The notes: generated from the letters alone by a model not told the origin. Positions 35,255 to 45,819 are shown, numbered from the stretch's first letter. The stretch: 64,000 bases of DNA from Chitinophagaceae bacterium (GCA_016715365.1 JADKAM010000005.1:248001-312000); one strand, 5' to 3'. Program-made: numbers and translations.

Positions 35255-37780
35255 ATGCAAAGGAAGTTTTTCTTTGTTTTATTTATCTTGTTGCTTCCTT
35301 TCTTTTCTTTGGCTCAATCTATAGCCATAACAGGAAATATTTATGATGCCGTTACAAAAGCCCCGCTTGCTTTTGTAAGTGTTACCCTAAAAGGAACCAA
35401 TACCGGAACTGTAACAGATATAGACGGGCATTTTGCCATCGATAAGTTACCGGCCAATGCCTTGTTGGTGATCAGTTATATAGGGTATAAGACAAAAGAA
35501 TACCGCCTCGAAAAAACCGGAACTGCTGTTTCTGTCTTTATAGAACCGGCTGATGGTCAGTTGGAAAGCGTGATCGTATCTACGAATGACAACCCGGCAC
35601 AACGTACCATTAAACTGCTGCAGCGAAATAAAAAAAGAAACGATCCCGAACATCAACCAGCTTTTAAATACAATGCCTATACCATTGCCGCATTGGCCTC
35701 AGGCGACCGTTTCTGGAATATGAACCGGTCAGACAGTAGTAAACAAAAGAACCCGGTGCCGCAAATGCAGCAGATGGATAAACAGATGGACAAACTGGTA
35801 AAAACATCAAAAGATAAAGATACCAACAGCCTGGGGAGTAAGCTGGGTAAAAGGTTTAAAGAGAATTACCTGATGCTTACAGAATCTTATACCGAACGTA
35901 TTTATAAATTTCCGGGGCAAACGAAAGAAACGGTACTGGCAACAAAGTTCTCCGGCTTAAAAAATGCAACCTTTGGAGTTACTACAGACAATTTTCAACC
36001 CTTTGGTTTTTACAAAGATTATCTCGTGATGAATAATGTCAGTTTTGTAAGCCCGGTAATTGAAGGCAGCATCAACCTATATAAATTCAGGTTGAAAGAA
36101 CGCATACCACATGAAAAGGACACCACTTTCATCATCAGCTTTGAACCCAGGGCCGGTAAAAATTTTAAAGGCCTGAAAGGGTTGATCTATATTAATTCAG
36201 ATGGTTATGCTATTGAAAATATTATTGCATCACCGTCTGATGAAAAGGGAATGATCTTCACATTCAGGTTGCAACAAAAATATGAACGGGTAAAAGGCAA
36301 ATGGTTTCCTGCACAATTAAACAGCACACTGTCGCAAAAGGACCTGCGTACTGATTCGGTTTTACTTTTCTGGGATTGCCGCAGCTATATTACCAACATA
36401 GATTTCAGCAAGACTTTTACCAAGGCCAATTTTTCGGATGTAAAACTGGAGTATCATCCACAGGCAGGTAAACGAGCCGATACTACCTGGCGAATCATGC
36501 GTACAGATTCGCTGAGTGAAAAAGGCAAAATAACTTACGAGACTTATGAAATGCTTCCGGCAAAATACAGGAACATGATTGAAAAAGTGAACAAGGCTTT
36601 TCAGATACTGTCGCTTGAAGGGATACCGCTGGGTAAAGTTGACATTCCTTTTAAGTACATCCTTTCCGGTATCAATAAATACGAAAGCTTCAGGATAGGA
36701 GCAGGTTTGCAAACGAATTCATTATTCAGCAAATGGTTTTCTGCTGGCGGTTTTGCCGGTTATGGCTTGCGGGATAGGGCTTTTAAATATGGCGGCAATC
36801 TACAGTTCAACTTACAGCAAAGAACAAATACTGTTTTGCGTTTTGATTACAGCCGTGATATTACCGAGCCGGGCAATGTTGATTATTTTGTACGCAATGG
36901 TTCTGTTTTTTCGAACCAGAGTTTGCGCAATTTTCAACGCTCACGTTTTGACAGTGTTGAACAGTTCAAAATTAATTTCAGTACAAAGATCCGTCCTTCC
37001 ATTCAAACGGATATCTGGCTGATGAATGAAACCCGGAACCCGGCAAAGTACGAATATGAATTTGTAAACAACGGTACAAACATCCGCAGTTTTAAAAATA
37101 CAGAATTGGGTATCGGCTTCCGGCTTACCAAAGGAGAAAGCTTTACAAGGATGGGCCGGGCGAAATTACGTACCAAACCTGCAACAACAGAATTGTTATT
37201 TCAAATATCAAAAGGGTTAAAAAATGTTTTCAATGGTGATCTTGATTATACAAGAATCGCTATCCGTTTCAACCACAGTTTTCAGTTTAAAAAACTGGGT
37301 AAAACCTCCTTTCGGCTGGAAGCCGGGCAGGTTTGGGGCGATGTACCTTACTCATATCTCTTTAATGCAAGGGCAACAAAAGCCGGAAGGCTGAGTGTGT
37401 ATGTGCCGGATCATTTTCAAACAGTTGGCCTGTATGAGTTTGCAGCAAGCAGCACAGCCAATTTATTTGTAGAGCATAATTTTGGCAACCTGCTTTTTAA
37501 ACCAAAAAACATTTCATTCAGGCCCGAAATATTTGTAATACAAAACATCAGTTACGGGAATCTTCAGCAAACAGCTTCACATAAATTACTCACTTTTAAA
37601 GTTCCCGGAAAAGGTCTTTTCGAATCGGGATTGATGATCAAAAATATATATCGCCGCAGTCTGTATTCACTGGTTTACATCGGCCTTGGAGGTGGTGTTT
37701 TTTATCGCTATGGATATTATGCATTGCCCAAAGCATCCGATAACTGGGCTTTTAAATGGGGTTTTAGTATTTCATTTTAA
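35255..37780 (+). CDS. DUF5686 outer-membrane protein with carboxypeptidase-like regulatory domain
   Basis: The 841-residue protein has a signal peptide (FFFVLFILLLPFFSLAQ). A CarboxypepD_reg-like beta sandwich covers residues ~20-110 (GNIYDAVTKAPLAFVSVTLK, GTVTDIDGHFAIDKLPANA, LLVISYIGYKTKEY). The long DUF5686 region follows and ends in a predicted outer-membrane beta barrel (many alternating strands, last residues FKWGFSISF with the terminal aromatic). Such proteins resemble receptor-type barrels but lack a TonB plug; their substrate is unknown. It is near full family length. The TPR gene follows 63 bases on, possibly in one transcript. Confidence 0.88.
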   Translation: MQRKFFFVLFILLLPFFSLAQSIAITGNIYDAVTKAPLAFVSVTLKGTNTGTVTDIDGHFAIDKLPANALLVISYIGYKTKEYRLEKTGTAVSVFIEPADGQLESVIVSTNDNPAQRTIKLLQRNKKRNDPEHQPAFKYNAYTIAALASGDRFWNMNRSDSSKQKNPVPQMQQMDKQMDKLVKTSKDKDTNSLGSKLGKRFKENYLMLTESYTERIYKFPGQTKETVLATKFSGLKNATFGVTTDNFQPFGFYKDYLVMNNVSFVSPVIEGSINLYKFRLKERIPHEKDTTFIISFEPRAGKNFKGLKGLIYINSDGYAIENIIASPSDEKGMIFTFRLQQKYERVKGKWFPAQLNSTLSQKDLRTDSVLLFWDCRSYITNIDFSKTFTKANFSDVKLEYHPQAGKRADTTWRIMRTDSLSEKGKITYETYEMLPAKYRNMIEKVNKAFQILSLEGIPLGKVDIPFKYILSGINKYESFRIGAGLQTNSLFSKWFSAGGFAGYGLRDRAFKYGGNLQFNLQQRTNTVLRFDYSRDITEPGNVDYFVRNGSVFSNQSLRNFQRSRFDSVEQFKINFSTKIRPSIQTDIWLMNETRNPAKYEYEFVNNGTNIRSFKNTELGIGFRLTKGESFTRMGRAKLRTKPATTELLFQISKGLKNVFNGDLDYTRIAIRFNHSFQFKKLGKTSFRLEAGQVWGDVPYSYLFNARATKAGRLSVYVPDHFQTVGLYEFAASSTANLFVEHNFGNLLFKPKNISFRPEIFVIQNISYGNLQQTASHKLLTFKVPGKGLFESGLMIKNIYRRSLYSLVYIGLGGGVFYRYGYYALPKASDNWAFKWGFSISF

Positions 37781-37843
37781 AATACCCTGCAATGGGTATT
37801 GAAAACAAGCCCTGCTGCATTACTTTTATAAAAAATTTATTTT

Positions 37844-38983
37844 ATGAAAAGTGTATGCAAAAATATCTCTATAACAATACTTTCATTAATTGTTGCAGCT
37901 GTTTCATTTGCACAAACAACTTCAACTGAATGGTATAATAAAGCCACGAAACTGTTTGATGACGAACAATACAAGGAAGCCGCAGTAGCTTTTGATAAAG
38001 CATCTCAGCTTGATCCAAAAAAAGAAGATGCTTTTTACAAAGCCGGCTGGTGTTACAACGACCTGGGCAGGTACGACAATGCCATTGACCGTTTAAATAA
38101 AACAGTTGCACTCAATAAGAATAATCATCTGGCCTGGCAGGAGTTGGGCTATGCCTATAAAAAAACATCAAAAAATGAACTGGCACTCAGTTGCCTTAAA
38201 AAAGCAGTTGAAATTAAACCAACTTATGCACTTGCTTATAAGCAAATGGGGGATGTGTACCAGAATCTTGATAAGGATGACGATGCTATTGCAGCTTACA
38301 AGAAATGTTATTTGAACGATGAGGAGAATGATGATGCCTGTTATAACCTGGGATACATTTATAATGGTAAGGCCGAGTATACTACTGCATTGGAATGGCT
38401 TAATAAAGCAAATAAAATAAAGGAAGGGGTAGATGTATTTAACGAGATCGGTTTTGCAAATTATAAGCTTAAGAATAATGACGAAGCGATCAATGCATAT
38501 CAAAGTGCTCTTAAAATAAACAGTAAGAATGGTACATCTTATAAGGGTATTGGCGATGTTTACCGCCTTAACTACAGTCCGGCTAAGATTACAGAAGCTA
38601 TTGAGAGTTATGTAAACGCCATTGAATACAATCCTAAAAGCTCGGGATCGCATTACGGGCTTGGCTGGTGTTATAACGAAAAGAGCAGGTACGAAGAAGC
38701 TATTCCGATGCTTGTTAAAGCGATAGAGCTTGATAAAACATTTGGCGCAGCCTATACGGAACTGGGTTATGCATATTATATGACTGCGAAATATGCGGAA
38801 GGGCTTGCAGCTTTAAAGGCAGGGCTGGTACAAAACAGTAAAAGCACTTTGTGCCGCTATTACAGCGGGCTGATCTATGTAAAACAAAAAGACATAGCAA
38901 ATGCAACCATCATGTACAATGAGTTAAAGCCACTTGATGCAAAACTTGCAGAAAAATTATTGGCAAAAATAAATGCCATGTAA
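37844..38983 (+). CDS. Exported tetratricopeptide-repeat protein
   Basis: The 379-residue protein has a signal peptide (ISITILSLIVAAVSFAQ) and about nine TPR units with the usual spacing (YKEAAVAFDKASQLDPKKED, YDNAIDRLNKTVALNKNNH, LALSCLKKAVEIKPTYALAY, YEEAIPMLVKAIELDKTFG). TPR arrays bind peptides or partner proteins; a periplasmic scaffold role is likely. It lies 63 bases after the DUF5686 gene and 39 bases before the next, suggesting a small operon. Confidence 0.88.
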   Translation: MKSVCKNISITILSLIVAAVSFAQTTSTEWYNKATKLFDDEQYKEAAVAFDKASQLDPKKEDAFYKAGWCYNDLGRYDNAIDRLNKTVALNKNNHLAWQELGYAYKKTSKNELALSCLKKAVEIKPTYALAYKQMGDVYQNLDKDDDAIAAYKKCYLNDEENDDACYNLGYIYNGKAEYTTALEWLNKANKIKEGVDVFNEIGFANYKLKNNDEAINAYQSALKINSKNGTSYKGIGDVYRLNYSPAKITEAIESYVNAIEYNPKSSGSHYGLGWCYNEKSRYEEAIPMLVKAIELDKTFGAAYTELGYAYYMTAKYAEGLAALKAGLVQNSKSTLCRYYSGLIYVKQKDIANATIMYNELKPLDAKLAEKLLAKINAM

Positions 38984-39022
38984 CCGCAGGCAAATCAGAT
39001 TTATCCATCTTAAAAAAATACA

Positions 39023-39769
39023 TTGCGCTTTACTTTTTTTCTTTTGTGCATCATTTTCAGCAGCAACCAGCTTCATGCCCAAAAAGATTCTGCCGATAAA
39101 ATTTTTGCATTTAAAATTACCGGGTATATAAAATCACCCAGCGATTCAATAGCCATTGTGCAGGTATTGAAACCTGCTTCCTTGCCGGTGGCTATCCTGG
39201 ATAAACAGCTGGCAGTACTAAATCATTGCTATAAAACCGGCACCCCGCTTGATACAGCCACGATAGGCTGGGGAAGGTGCAATCTTATAAAAGGGGCGTA
39301 TTACTATTTTGGTATCAGGTTAAAAAAACAGCAGCAGGCATCAGAAGGTGATCTGCTTTATGTAAAGGTTAAAGTGCCTTATATGTATGACGGACTGTTG
39401 ATTAATGTGATGAATCATGCCATAGGCTTTACAAATGTTTACGGAGATAATTTTGTGGAAATAAATGCTGTTTTTACTAATACTAAAAAGGACGAGCTTA
39501 ACCTGTTAGTCTCTATCGTGAGTGATATACGCTTAACCGGCAGCGAAATGCTGAAGCAAATGCCTGATTACAATAAACCTGTAAAAGGAGGCATTTACAA
39601 GGGTAAAAAACTGTTTGATGCCATGCAGGCCGTAACACGAAACGAACTGGAATTGTTTTTAAAATACATTTCGGCAAGGCCCAAAAATTATGCAGGCAAC
39701 AGCTGGAAGATTTCAGAAATTTTTGCCACCTGGATGGATGGGGCAACGCCAACCGTAGTTGAAAACTGA
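39023..39769 (+). CDS. Exported protein of unknown function (TTG start)
   Basis: The 248-residue protein begins at a TTG; the frame is closed by a stop 12 bases upstream, and no ATG precedes the signal peptide (RFTFFLLCIIFSSNQLHAQ), so an unusual start is required. The body has mixed strands and helices (FAFKITGYIKSPSDSIAIVQ, GAYYYFGIRLKKQQQASEGD, AVTRNELELFLKYISARP). No family recognised. It is close behind the TPR gene and its end lies 58 bases before the phosphodiesterase start, so co-transcription is plausible. Confidence 0.65.
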   Translation: MRFTFFLLCIIFSSNQLHAQKDSADKIFAFKITGYIKSPSDSIAIVQVLKPASLPVAILDKQLAVLNHCYKTGTPLDTATIGWGRCNLIKGAYYYFGIRLKKQQQASEGDLLYVKVKVPYMYDGLLINVMNHAIGFTNVYGDNFVEINAVFTNTKKDELNLLVSIVSDIRLTGSEMLKQMPDYNKPVKGGIYKGKKLFDAMQAVTRNELELFLKYISARPKNYAGNSWKISEIFATWMDGATPTVVEN

Positions 39770-39827
39770 TGCGTATTTGCTGATCCGGGCATCCTATCTT
39801 TGTGAGCGCAGGCTAAAATTCTTTTAC

Positions 39828-41087
39828 ATGCGTATCACGCTCATCTCCATTTTATTTTTTTCTTTTTGTATATCCCTGCATGCGCAGGATACCATGCAGC
39901 ATATGGTAGCCGGCAGAAAAAATGCAGCTTCTCAAATCACTAAGCCTTATGTAATTCTTATTTCTTCAGATGGGTTTCGTTATGACTATGCTGAAAAATA
40001 CAATGCTCAGCATCTGTTGAAACTCCGAAGCAGTGGTGTTAAGGCAAAAAGTATGATACCATCTTTTCCCAGTGTTACTTATCCCAATCATTATACTGTT
40101 GCCACCGGTTTGTATCCATCACATCATGGGTTGGTGTATAACCAGTTTTATGATCGCAGCCGCCAAAGCAGTTACAATATCAGCGACCGGAAAACTGTTG
40201 AAGATGGAACCTGGTACGGCGGTACGCCCATCTGGGTATTGGCCGAGCAACAGGCCATGCTCACAGCTTCTTATTTTTTTGTTGGGGATGAAGCTGCAAT
40301 ACAACAGACCTACGCAACTTACCGGTATCATTTCAACGATACAGCCAATGTTGATTTTCGCATTAATAAAGTGGTTGAGTGGTTGAAATTGCCAGAAGAT
40401 ATGCGTCCGCACCTGATCTGTTTTTATATCAGTAATGTAGATCATGACGGGCACATGTTTGGTCCCGATGCACCCCAAACAGAAGCTGCTGTGCAGTTTG
40501 TAGATAAAGCCATTGGCAGTATGACAGAAAAAATAAACGCACTTGGGTTGCCGGTAAATTATATTTTTCTTTCAGATCATGGTATGGCTGCTGTTGATAC
40601 CATTACCCGTATAAATATTGAAACCATGATCGACACTGCACGTTTTATTTTGCGTGGAGGTAACACCAGTCTGCACCTGTATGCAAAAGATACAGCCGAT
40701 ATTCAACCCACTTACGAATTACTTAAAAAGCAAGAGCAGTTCTTTACAGCTTTCCTGCGGGAAGAAATTCCGGCCAAATGGCATTTTACAAAAACAGATG
40801 ACCGCTTTAACCGCATTGGGGATATTTTTATTGTACCACAGTATCCCAAAGTATTAAGTAGTTATACCAACCGTATAAATCCCGGTGCTCATGGCTTTGA
40901 TCCGGCGATAAAAAAAATGCATGCCACTTTTTATGCCTGGGGGCCGCAAATAAAAACAGGTAAAACGATCCGCTCTTTCGAAAATATACATGTGTACCCA
41001 CTGGTATGCCGGCTGCTTGGACTTACTTATACCGAACCTATTGACGGCGATCCGAAAGTGCTGAAAAAAATAATACGCAAAAACTGA
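39828..41087 (+). CDS. Alkaline phosphatase superfamily NPP-type phosphodiesterase/pyrophosphatase
   Basis: The 419-residue protein has a signal peptide (MRITLISILFFSFCISLHAQ) and the ectonucleotide pyrophosphatase/phosphodiesterase active site: metal Asp48 in ISSDGFRYDY, the nucleophile Thr84 in FPSVTYPNHYTVATGLYPSH, then NVDHDGHMFGPD, FLSDHGMAAVD, and a late His in NPGAHGFD. It hydrolyses nucleotide or phospholipid phosphodiester bonds in the periplasm or outside. The start with signal peptide is preferred over an earlier in-frame start. Full family length for bacterial NPPs. Confidence 0.93.
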   Translation: MRITLISILFFSFCISLHAQDTMQHMVAGRKNAASQITKPYVILISSDGFRYDYAEKYNAQHLLKLRSSGVKAKSMIPSFPSVTYPNHYTVATGLYPSHHGLVYNQFYDRSRQSSYNISDRKTVEDGTWYGGTPIWVLAEQQAMLTASYFFVGDEAAIQQTYATYRYHFNDTANVDFRINKVVEWLKLPEDMRPHLICFYISNVDHDGHMFGPDAPQTEAAVQFVDKAIGSMTEKINALGLPVNYIFLSDHGMAAVDTITRINIETMIDTARFILRGGNTSLHLYAKDTADIQPTYELLKKQEQFFTAFLREEIPAKWHFTKTDDRFNRIGDIFIVPQYPKVLSSYTNRINPGAHGFDPAIKKMHATFYAWGPQIKTGKTIRSFENIHVYPLVCRLLGLTYTEPIDGDPKVLKKIIRKN

Positions 41088-41188
41088 TTGCTGTTACACA
41101 CACGTAGCTTTTATATGAACGGAAAATAAGTACAGCAATTAAAATCTACTTTTAACAAAGTAATTACCACACACTAAAAATTGCTGTC

Positions 41189-42322
41189 ATGAAAAAAGCT
41201 ATTGCTATACAAGCTATTCTGCCTGTTTGTTTATTCCTGATGTTGTTTACATACAATCCTGCTGCCGCACAAATGATGCGGCTCCCCGAAGGCAATACAA
41301 ATTACAAATGCAAAACTGCCAGGCAACTGGCCGCAACCCATATAGAAATTACCTGGAATGCGCCCGGTGTAAAAGGCCGTGAAGGAAAGATATGGGGAAC
41401 TGATGTAGCACCTTATGGATTTACTGTATTGGGATTTGGCTCCAATACCGCTTCGCCCTGGAGAGCAGGTGCGGATGAGTGTACCAATATTTCCTTTTCA
41501 ACCGATGTAACCATTAATGGCAAACTATTGGCAGCCGGTAAATATGCATTTTTTATTGCCTTGTACCCCGATTCCTGTGTGCTCATCTTCAATAAAAATA
41601 TAAATGAGTGGGGCAGCTATTTTTATAAAAGCGAAATGGATGTGTTGCGGGTTACAACTTACCAGCAAAAAGATGCAAAGGAAAGTAAAGAAAGGCTTGA
41701 ATACAATTTTGTAAAGCAAACAAATAACGTTGTTGAAGTGAGCCTTGACTGGGAGCGTTGGCGTATTCCTTTTAAAGTAGAAGTTGATATTATAGCTACC
41801 ACATTGGCTTACATCCGTTCGCAAATGAGTGGTGCTGCAGGTTTTGATCCGCCAAGCCTGGAATCTGCTGCCACCTGGTGCCTGCAGAATAATGTGAATA
41901 CCGAAGAAGCACTGGGCTGGATCAATGCAGCCGTTGACCCCAACCTGGGAGGTGCCAATAATTTTAAGAACCTTTCGGTAAAAGCAGGACTGTTAAACAA
42001 ACTCAATAAAAAAGAAGAAGCAGGTAAGATGATGAAAGAAGCATTTGAAAAAGGAACTGTTACAGACCTGCATAACTATGGCCGCCAGTTATTGAGCGAA
42101 AAGAAAGTTACAGAAGCGTTGGAAATATTTGAAATGAACTATAAAAAATTCAACGGTGCCTGGCCAACCAGCGCCGGTTTAATGCGTGGTTATTCGGCAC
42201 AGGGCGATCTTAAAAAAGCACTGGAGTATGCCAATAAAGCTGTTGCCGATGCACCCAATGCCGAAGTGAAAAGGATTATGGTGGCCGCTGTTGAAACGCT
42301 TTCAAAGGGTAAAGCGTTGTAA
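41189..42322 (+). CDS. Exported DUF2911 protein with TPR-like C-terminus
   Basis: The 377-residue protein has a signal peptide (LPVCLFLMLFTYNPAAAQ) and a DUF2911 domain (ITWNAPGVKGREGKIWGTDV, PYGFTVLGFGSNTASPWRAG, KYAFFIALYPDSCVLIFNKN, LRVTTYQQKDAKESKERLEY). A helical region with TPR-like repeats follows (LNKLNKKEEAGKMMKEAFEK, LKKALEYANKAVADAPNAEV). DUF2911 proteins are common in Bacteroidota and uncharacterised. Convergent with the M1 peptidase gene, with 6 bases between stop codons. Confidence 0.85.
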   Translation: MKKAIAIQAILPVCLFLMLFTYNPAAAQMMRLPEGNTNYKCKTARQLAATHIEITWNAPGVKGREGKIWGTDVAPYGFTVLGFGSNTASPWRAGADECTNISFSTDVTINGKLLAAGKYAFFIALYPDSCVLIFNKNINEWGSYFYKSEMDVLRVTTYQQKDAKESKERLEYNFVKQTNNVVEVSLDWERWRIPFKVEVDIIATTLAYIRSQMSGAAGFDPPSLESAATWCLQNNVNTEEALGWINAAVDPNLGGANNFKNLSVKAGLLNKLNKKEEAGKMMKEAFEKGTVTDLHNYGRQLLSEKKVTEALEIFEMNYKKFNGAWPTSAGLMRGYSAQGDLKKALEYANKAVADAPNAEVKRIMVAAVETLSKGKAL

Positions 42323-42328
42323 CAGTAA

Positions 42329-43915
42329 CTATTCAAACTTTCCTTCTTTTTTTGTTAGGCTGAAAAAACTATTCAGCTTTGCGCCAATTGCTTCTTCAAA
42401 TGCAGCCTGCATATCAGCAGGTTGCGGATGTTTATTTTTCCATTTAGTGAAATAATTCTGTACAGCCAGTTGTACTTTGTCCCAACCAACGGTTGCTTCC
42501 AGCATGTGCATCCACAATGCCGTCTTTACATAAGATATAAGACCGTACTCATCACTGTCTGGGAATTTATCTGCCGGAATGTCCATTGCCGATTGCATGG
42601 GAATATTTTTACTGATCACACTGTAAACTGCATTTAAAAATTCATCTGCAGGCAGGGCTTTTATTTCTTTAGGGATTGCATCACCAAAAATTGAATTTGC
42701 CCTGTATTTTTCAGCTTCGTACCTGAATTGGAAATAACTGTTCAATCCTTCATCCATCCAGGTATGTTGCCTTTCATTGCTTCCCAGCATACTCATAAAC
42801 CAGTTGTGGCCAATCTCATGTGTGATCACAGCATCCAGTGTTTCTGCTTTGGCATCGGGGCTGGTTATAAGCGTAACCATCGGGTATTCCATACCGCCGC
42901 TTGAATTGTTTTTAGGCCCTTCCACAACCTGTACTACCGGGTAATTGTAATCGCCAATCCAGCCGCTGTATTTTCTTACACCATCTTTTATATAATCTAT
43001 ACTGTTGTTCCAGATCGTTTTCTTTTTATTGTGGTAAAAAGAAAACGCATCAATTACTTTACCATTCAGCTGTATGGTATCGTATTGAATGGCAAAATCC
43101 GTATCTGCAAACCAGGCAAAGTCCGGTACGTTTTCGGCGATATAATGTAATGTCTTAATCCCTTTTTTATCAGCAGCCTTATATTCAACAGGTTTATTGT
43201 CCCTGTTTGCAAAATTTTCGGCCCCTGTTTTTTTATATGCATCCAGTTCTGATTTTGTTTGCAGTACACCGGTTGCACTTACAATATAGGCGGCCGGCAC
43301 TGTTATGTTTACATTATAATCGGCATACTCACTGTAAAATTCACCCATATCCAGGTAAGGAAATTCATGCCAGCCATCTTTATCAAACACCGCTGGTTTA
43401 GGATACCACTGGCAGGCCATAAATTCTCCATCTGCATAACCCGACCTGGAAAAATAAGGAGGCAGCATTACTTTAAACGGTGTGGTTATTGTTATAGAAT
43501 CTCCGGGATTTAAAGGGTTATTTAAAACCAGTTTAATGATATCAATATACTGGGGGTTTGAATGAGCTTCTGTTTTGGCAACCTGTCCGTTAACTTTAAA
43601 ATCAAGCCCGTCAATTGATCCTGTACCAAAATCATTCATTTTTTTTGAACGGCCTGCATCATTCATGATCTGCTGAATTAAAGCAGTGCTTTTATCTTTA
43701 TACGCATTGGCCCAAATATGAAACCAGATAAAACTTAAGGCAGCTGTTGAATTGTTTTTATAAACAACCGTTTCAAAACCTGTGATCGATTTTTCGGCAT
43801 CATTCAGTTCAGCTTTAATGTCATAGCGCAGTTGCTGTTGCCAGTAACCTTGCTGGGCCTTAGTTTGAATGGCTGTAAAAAGTACAAGCAGCAGGGCAAA
43901 TAATTTCATGGGCAT
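42329..43915 (-). CDS. M1 family metallopeptidase
   Basis: The ~528-residue protein has a signal peptide (MPMKLFALLLVLFTAIQTKA). It is an aminopeptidase-N-like zinc peptidase: HEIGHNWFMSMLGSNERQHT gives the HExxH motif (about residues 363-367), and the third zinc ligand Glu follows in TWMDEGLNSYFQ. The exopeptidase motif is replaced by SSGGMEYPM, close to the GGMEN/GAMEN pattern, which is slightly unusual. Upstream beta-sheet domain: LRYDIKAELNDAEKSITGF. Probably trims peptides in the periplasm or on the surface. The start at 43915 follows the signal peptide; 43909 is nearly equivalent. Confidence 0.9.
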   Translation of the reverse strand: MPMKLFALLLVLFTAIQTKAQQGYWQQQLRYDIKAELNDAEKSITGFETVVYKNNSTAALSFIWFHIWANAYKDKSTALIQQIMNDAGRSKKMNDFGTGSIDGLDFKVNGQVAKTEAHSNPQYIDIIKLVLNNPLNPGDSITITTPFKVMLPPYFSRSGYADGEFMACQWYPKPAVFDKDGWHEFPYLDMGEFYSEYADYNVNITVPAAYIVSATGVLQTKSELDAYKKTGAENFANRDNKPVEYKAADKKGIKTLHYIAENVPDFAWFADTDFAIQYDTIQLNGKVIDAFSFYHNKKKTIWNNSIDYIKDGVRKYSGWIGDYNYPVVQVVEGPKNNSSGGMEYPMVTLITSPDAKAETLDAVITHEIGHNWFMSMLGSNERQHTWMDEGLNSYFQFRYEAEKYRANSIFGDAIPKEIKALPADEFLNAVYSVISKNIPMQSAMDIPADKFPDSDEYGLISYVKTALWMHMLEATVGWDKVQLAVQNYFTKWKNKHPQPADMQAAFEEAIGAKLNSFFSLTKKEGKFE

Positions 43916-44169
43916 TTTTTTAAAGTGAAAAAAGTACAGACAGACCGAATCAGGTAATAAGCTAAAAGCCAATGCAAAATAGAAATTAATTACATAGATG
44001 CAATAAATTCCTACAATTTGTATTTAAATAAGAGCAAACATGGCCCGCCACTTCCAGGCCCAAAAAAACTGAGTTTAGCTTTCATAAGCCGGTCTGATTC
44101 CCTTTTACATTTTACAATAAATCTCCGGTTTTTACTTTATAAATAGTTAAATTGCTGTAAACTAAAAGC

Positions 44170-45819
44170 ATGTCAAAAAACCTGGGTGAGTTATCAGGAA
44201 GAAAGGGGTTGAAAAATAACCTTTTTGAGGCGCTGGGCATTGCTGCAGAAAAAACAGGCACACCTGCCAGGGAAAGGATGGAAGAGTTGGCCGCCGAATT
44301 TATAATGGGCAAGGCCAATATTGTCGGCACTGCCAGTTTTTATGATTTTTTAAAGGAAGAGAACAGGGGCAAAAAAGTATTTGTCTGCAATGGCAGTGCC
44401 TGCATGACTGCCGGTACACAGGATGCACTGATTGAAAAATTAAGCAGAGAATTTAAAGCAGATGAGATAGGCCAAATGTGTTGCCTGGGTCGCTGTCATG
44501 AGAACAGTGCTTTCAATTACAATGGAAAAAACTACTCCGGTACGGCTGTAAGTGAAATTGAAGAAATCAAAAAACAAAAGTCAGAATTAGTTGACAGTTA
44601 CCAGGTGGCTTCTTACGGCACAGCTGTTTTAACAAATACATTCTCTGGCATTAAAGAATATTACAAAACACTTTCCAACGCTTTATCACAATCACCCGAA
44701 GCATTGTTGGCTGAACTGAAAACATCAGGCTTACGCGGCAGGGGTGGAGCAGGTTTTCCCATCGCATTTAAATTAGACTCTTGCCGCAACACACCCGGCA
44801 AACAAAAATTTATTGTTTGTAATGCCGATGAAGGCGATCCCGGTGCCTACAGCGACCGGTACCTGATGGAGCACCAGCCACACCCTGTTTTGCTGGGCAT
44901 GATGATTGCCGGGTATATTGCTGGTGCAGATACGGGTGTGTTGTACATCCGTGCAGAATATCCCGAATCGCAGGAAATTATGCAGCAGGCCATTAATGAT
45001 TTAATGGCAGAAAATTTATTGGGAGAAAATATCCTTGGTACGGGTTTTAGTTTCAATTTCAAACTCATCAGGGCCATGGGTGCTTATATATGTGGCGAAG
45101 AAACGGCCCTGCTTTCCTCTATTGAAGGACAGCGGCCCGAAGTGCGGGTGAGGCCGCCATATCCCACGCAGCAAGGCTTGTTCAACAAACCAACAGTAGT
45201 TAACAATGTAGAAACGCTTGCCTGCATTCCTTACGTAATTAAAAATGGTGGCAAACAATTTGCGGCCATTGGTAAAGGAAAGTCTACCGGAACAAAACTG
45301 GTTTCGCTGGATGGGTTTTTTAATAAACCCGGTATTTATGAAGTAGATATGGGTACACCGCTTGATGTTGTTATAAATAATTTGGGAGGAGGCTTTAAAC
45401 AAAAAATAAAAGCCATGCATATTGGTGGCCCGCTGGGCGGATTGGTACCTGTTGAAAAGATAAAAGACCTTACGGTAGATTTTGAATCCTTTGCTGCTAA
45501 TGGATTTTTATTGGGCCATGCTTCGGTTGTTTGTATTCCGGAAGATTTTCCAATAATAAAATACCTCGAACATTTATTTCAGTTTACTGCACACGAAAGT
45601 TGTGGCAAATGTTTTCCCTGCCGCATTGGTAGTACAAGAGGATATGAAATGCTGAAAAAAGCACAGGAAACAGATTATAAAATTGACAGGAATTTATTGG
45701 ATGACCTGGTTGAAACACTGGAGATCGGTTCGCTTTGTGCATTGGGTGGTGGATTGCCATTACCCATCAAAAATGCTTTGCAGTATTTTGAAGAGGAGTT
45801 AAAACCATATTTTAAATGA
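44170..45819 (+). CDS. NAD-linked formate dehydrogenase diaphorase subunit (NuoE-NuoF fusion)
   Basis: The 549-residue protein joins a NuoE-like [2Fe-2S] thioredoxin-fold domain (Cys73/Cys78 in FVCNGSACMTAG, Cys104/105/109 in MCCLGRCHENS) to a NuoF-like subunit. The latter has GLRGRGGAGFPIAFKLDSC (FMN/NADH site), VCNADEGDPGAYSDRYLME, a SLBB-type region, and the C-terminal [4Fe-4S] motif ESCGKCFPCRIGSTRG with LCALGGG. It passes electrons from the alpha subunit to NAD. The next gene encodes the molybdopterin subunit, so this is the beta subunit of a soluble FDH, like FdsB, rather than part of complex I. Confidence 0.9.
   Translation: MSKNLGELSGRKGLKNNLFEALGIAAEKTGTPARERMEELAAEFIMGKANIVGTASFYDFLKEENRGKKVFVCNGSACMTAGTQDALIEKLSREFKADEIGQMCCLGRCHENSAFNYNGKNYSGTAVSEIEEIKKQKSELVDSYQVASYGTAVLTNTFSGIKEYYKTLSNALSQSPEALLAELKTSGLRGRGGAGFPIAFKLDSCRNTPGKQKFIVCNADEGDPGAYSDRYLMEHQPHPVLLGMMIAGYIAGADTGVLYIRAEYPESQEIMQQAINDLMAENLLGENILGTGFSFNFKLIRAMGAYICGEETALLSSIEGQRPEVRVRPPYPTQQGLFNKPTVVNNVETLACIPYVIKNGGKQFAAIGKGKSTGTKLVSLDGFFNKPGIYEVDMGTPLDVVINNLGGGFKQKIKAMHIGGPLGGLVPVEKIKDLTVDFESFAANGFLLGHASVVCIPEDFPIIKYLEHLFQFTAHESCGKCFPCRIGSTRGYEMLKKAQETDYKIDRNLLDDLVETLEIGSLCALGGGLPLPIKNALQYFEEELKPYFK

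Noticed and set aside
44170..45819. Respiratory complex I subunit NuoF
   Set aside because: The NuoE-like part is fused and the next gene is a formate dehydrogenase alpha subunit; no other nuo genes are present.
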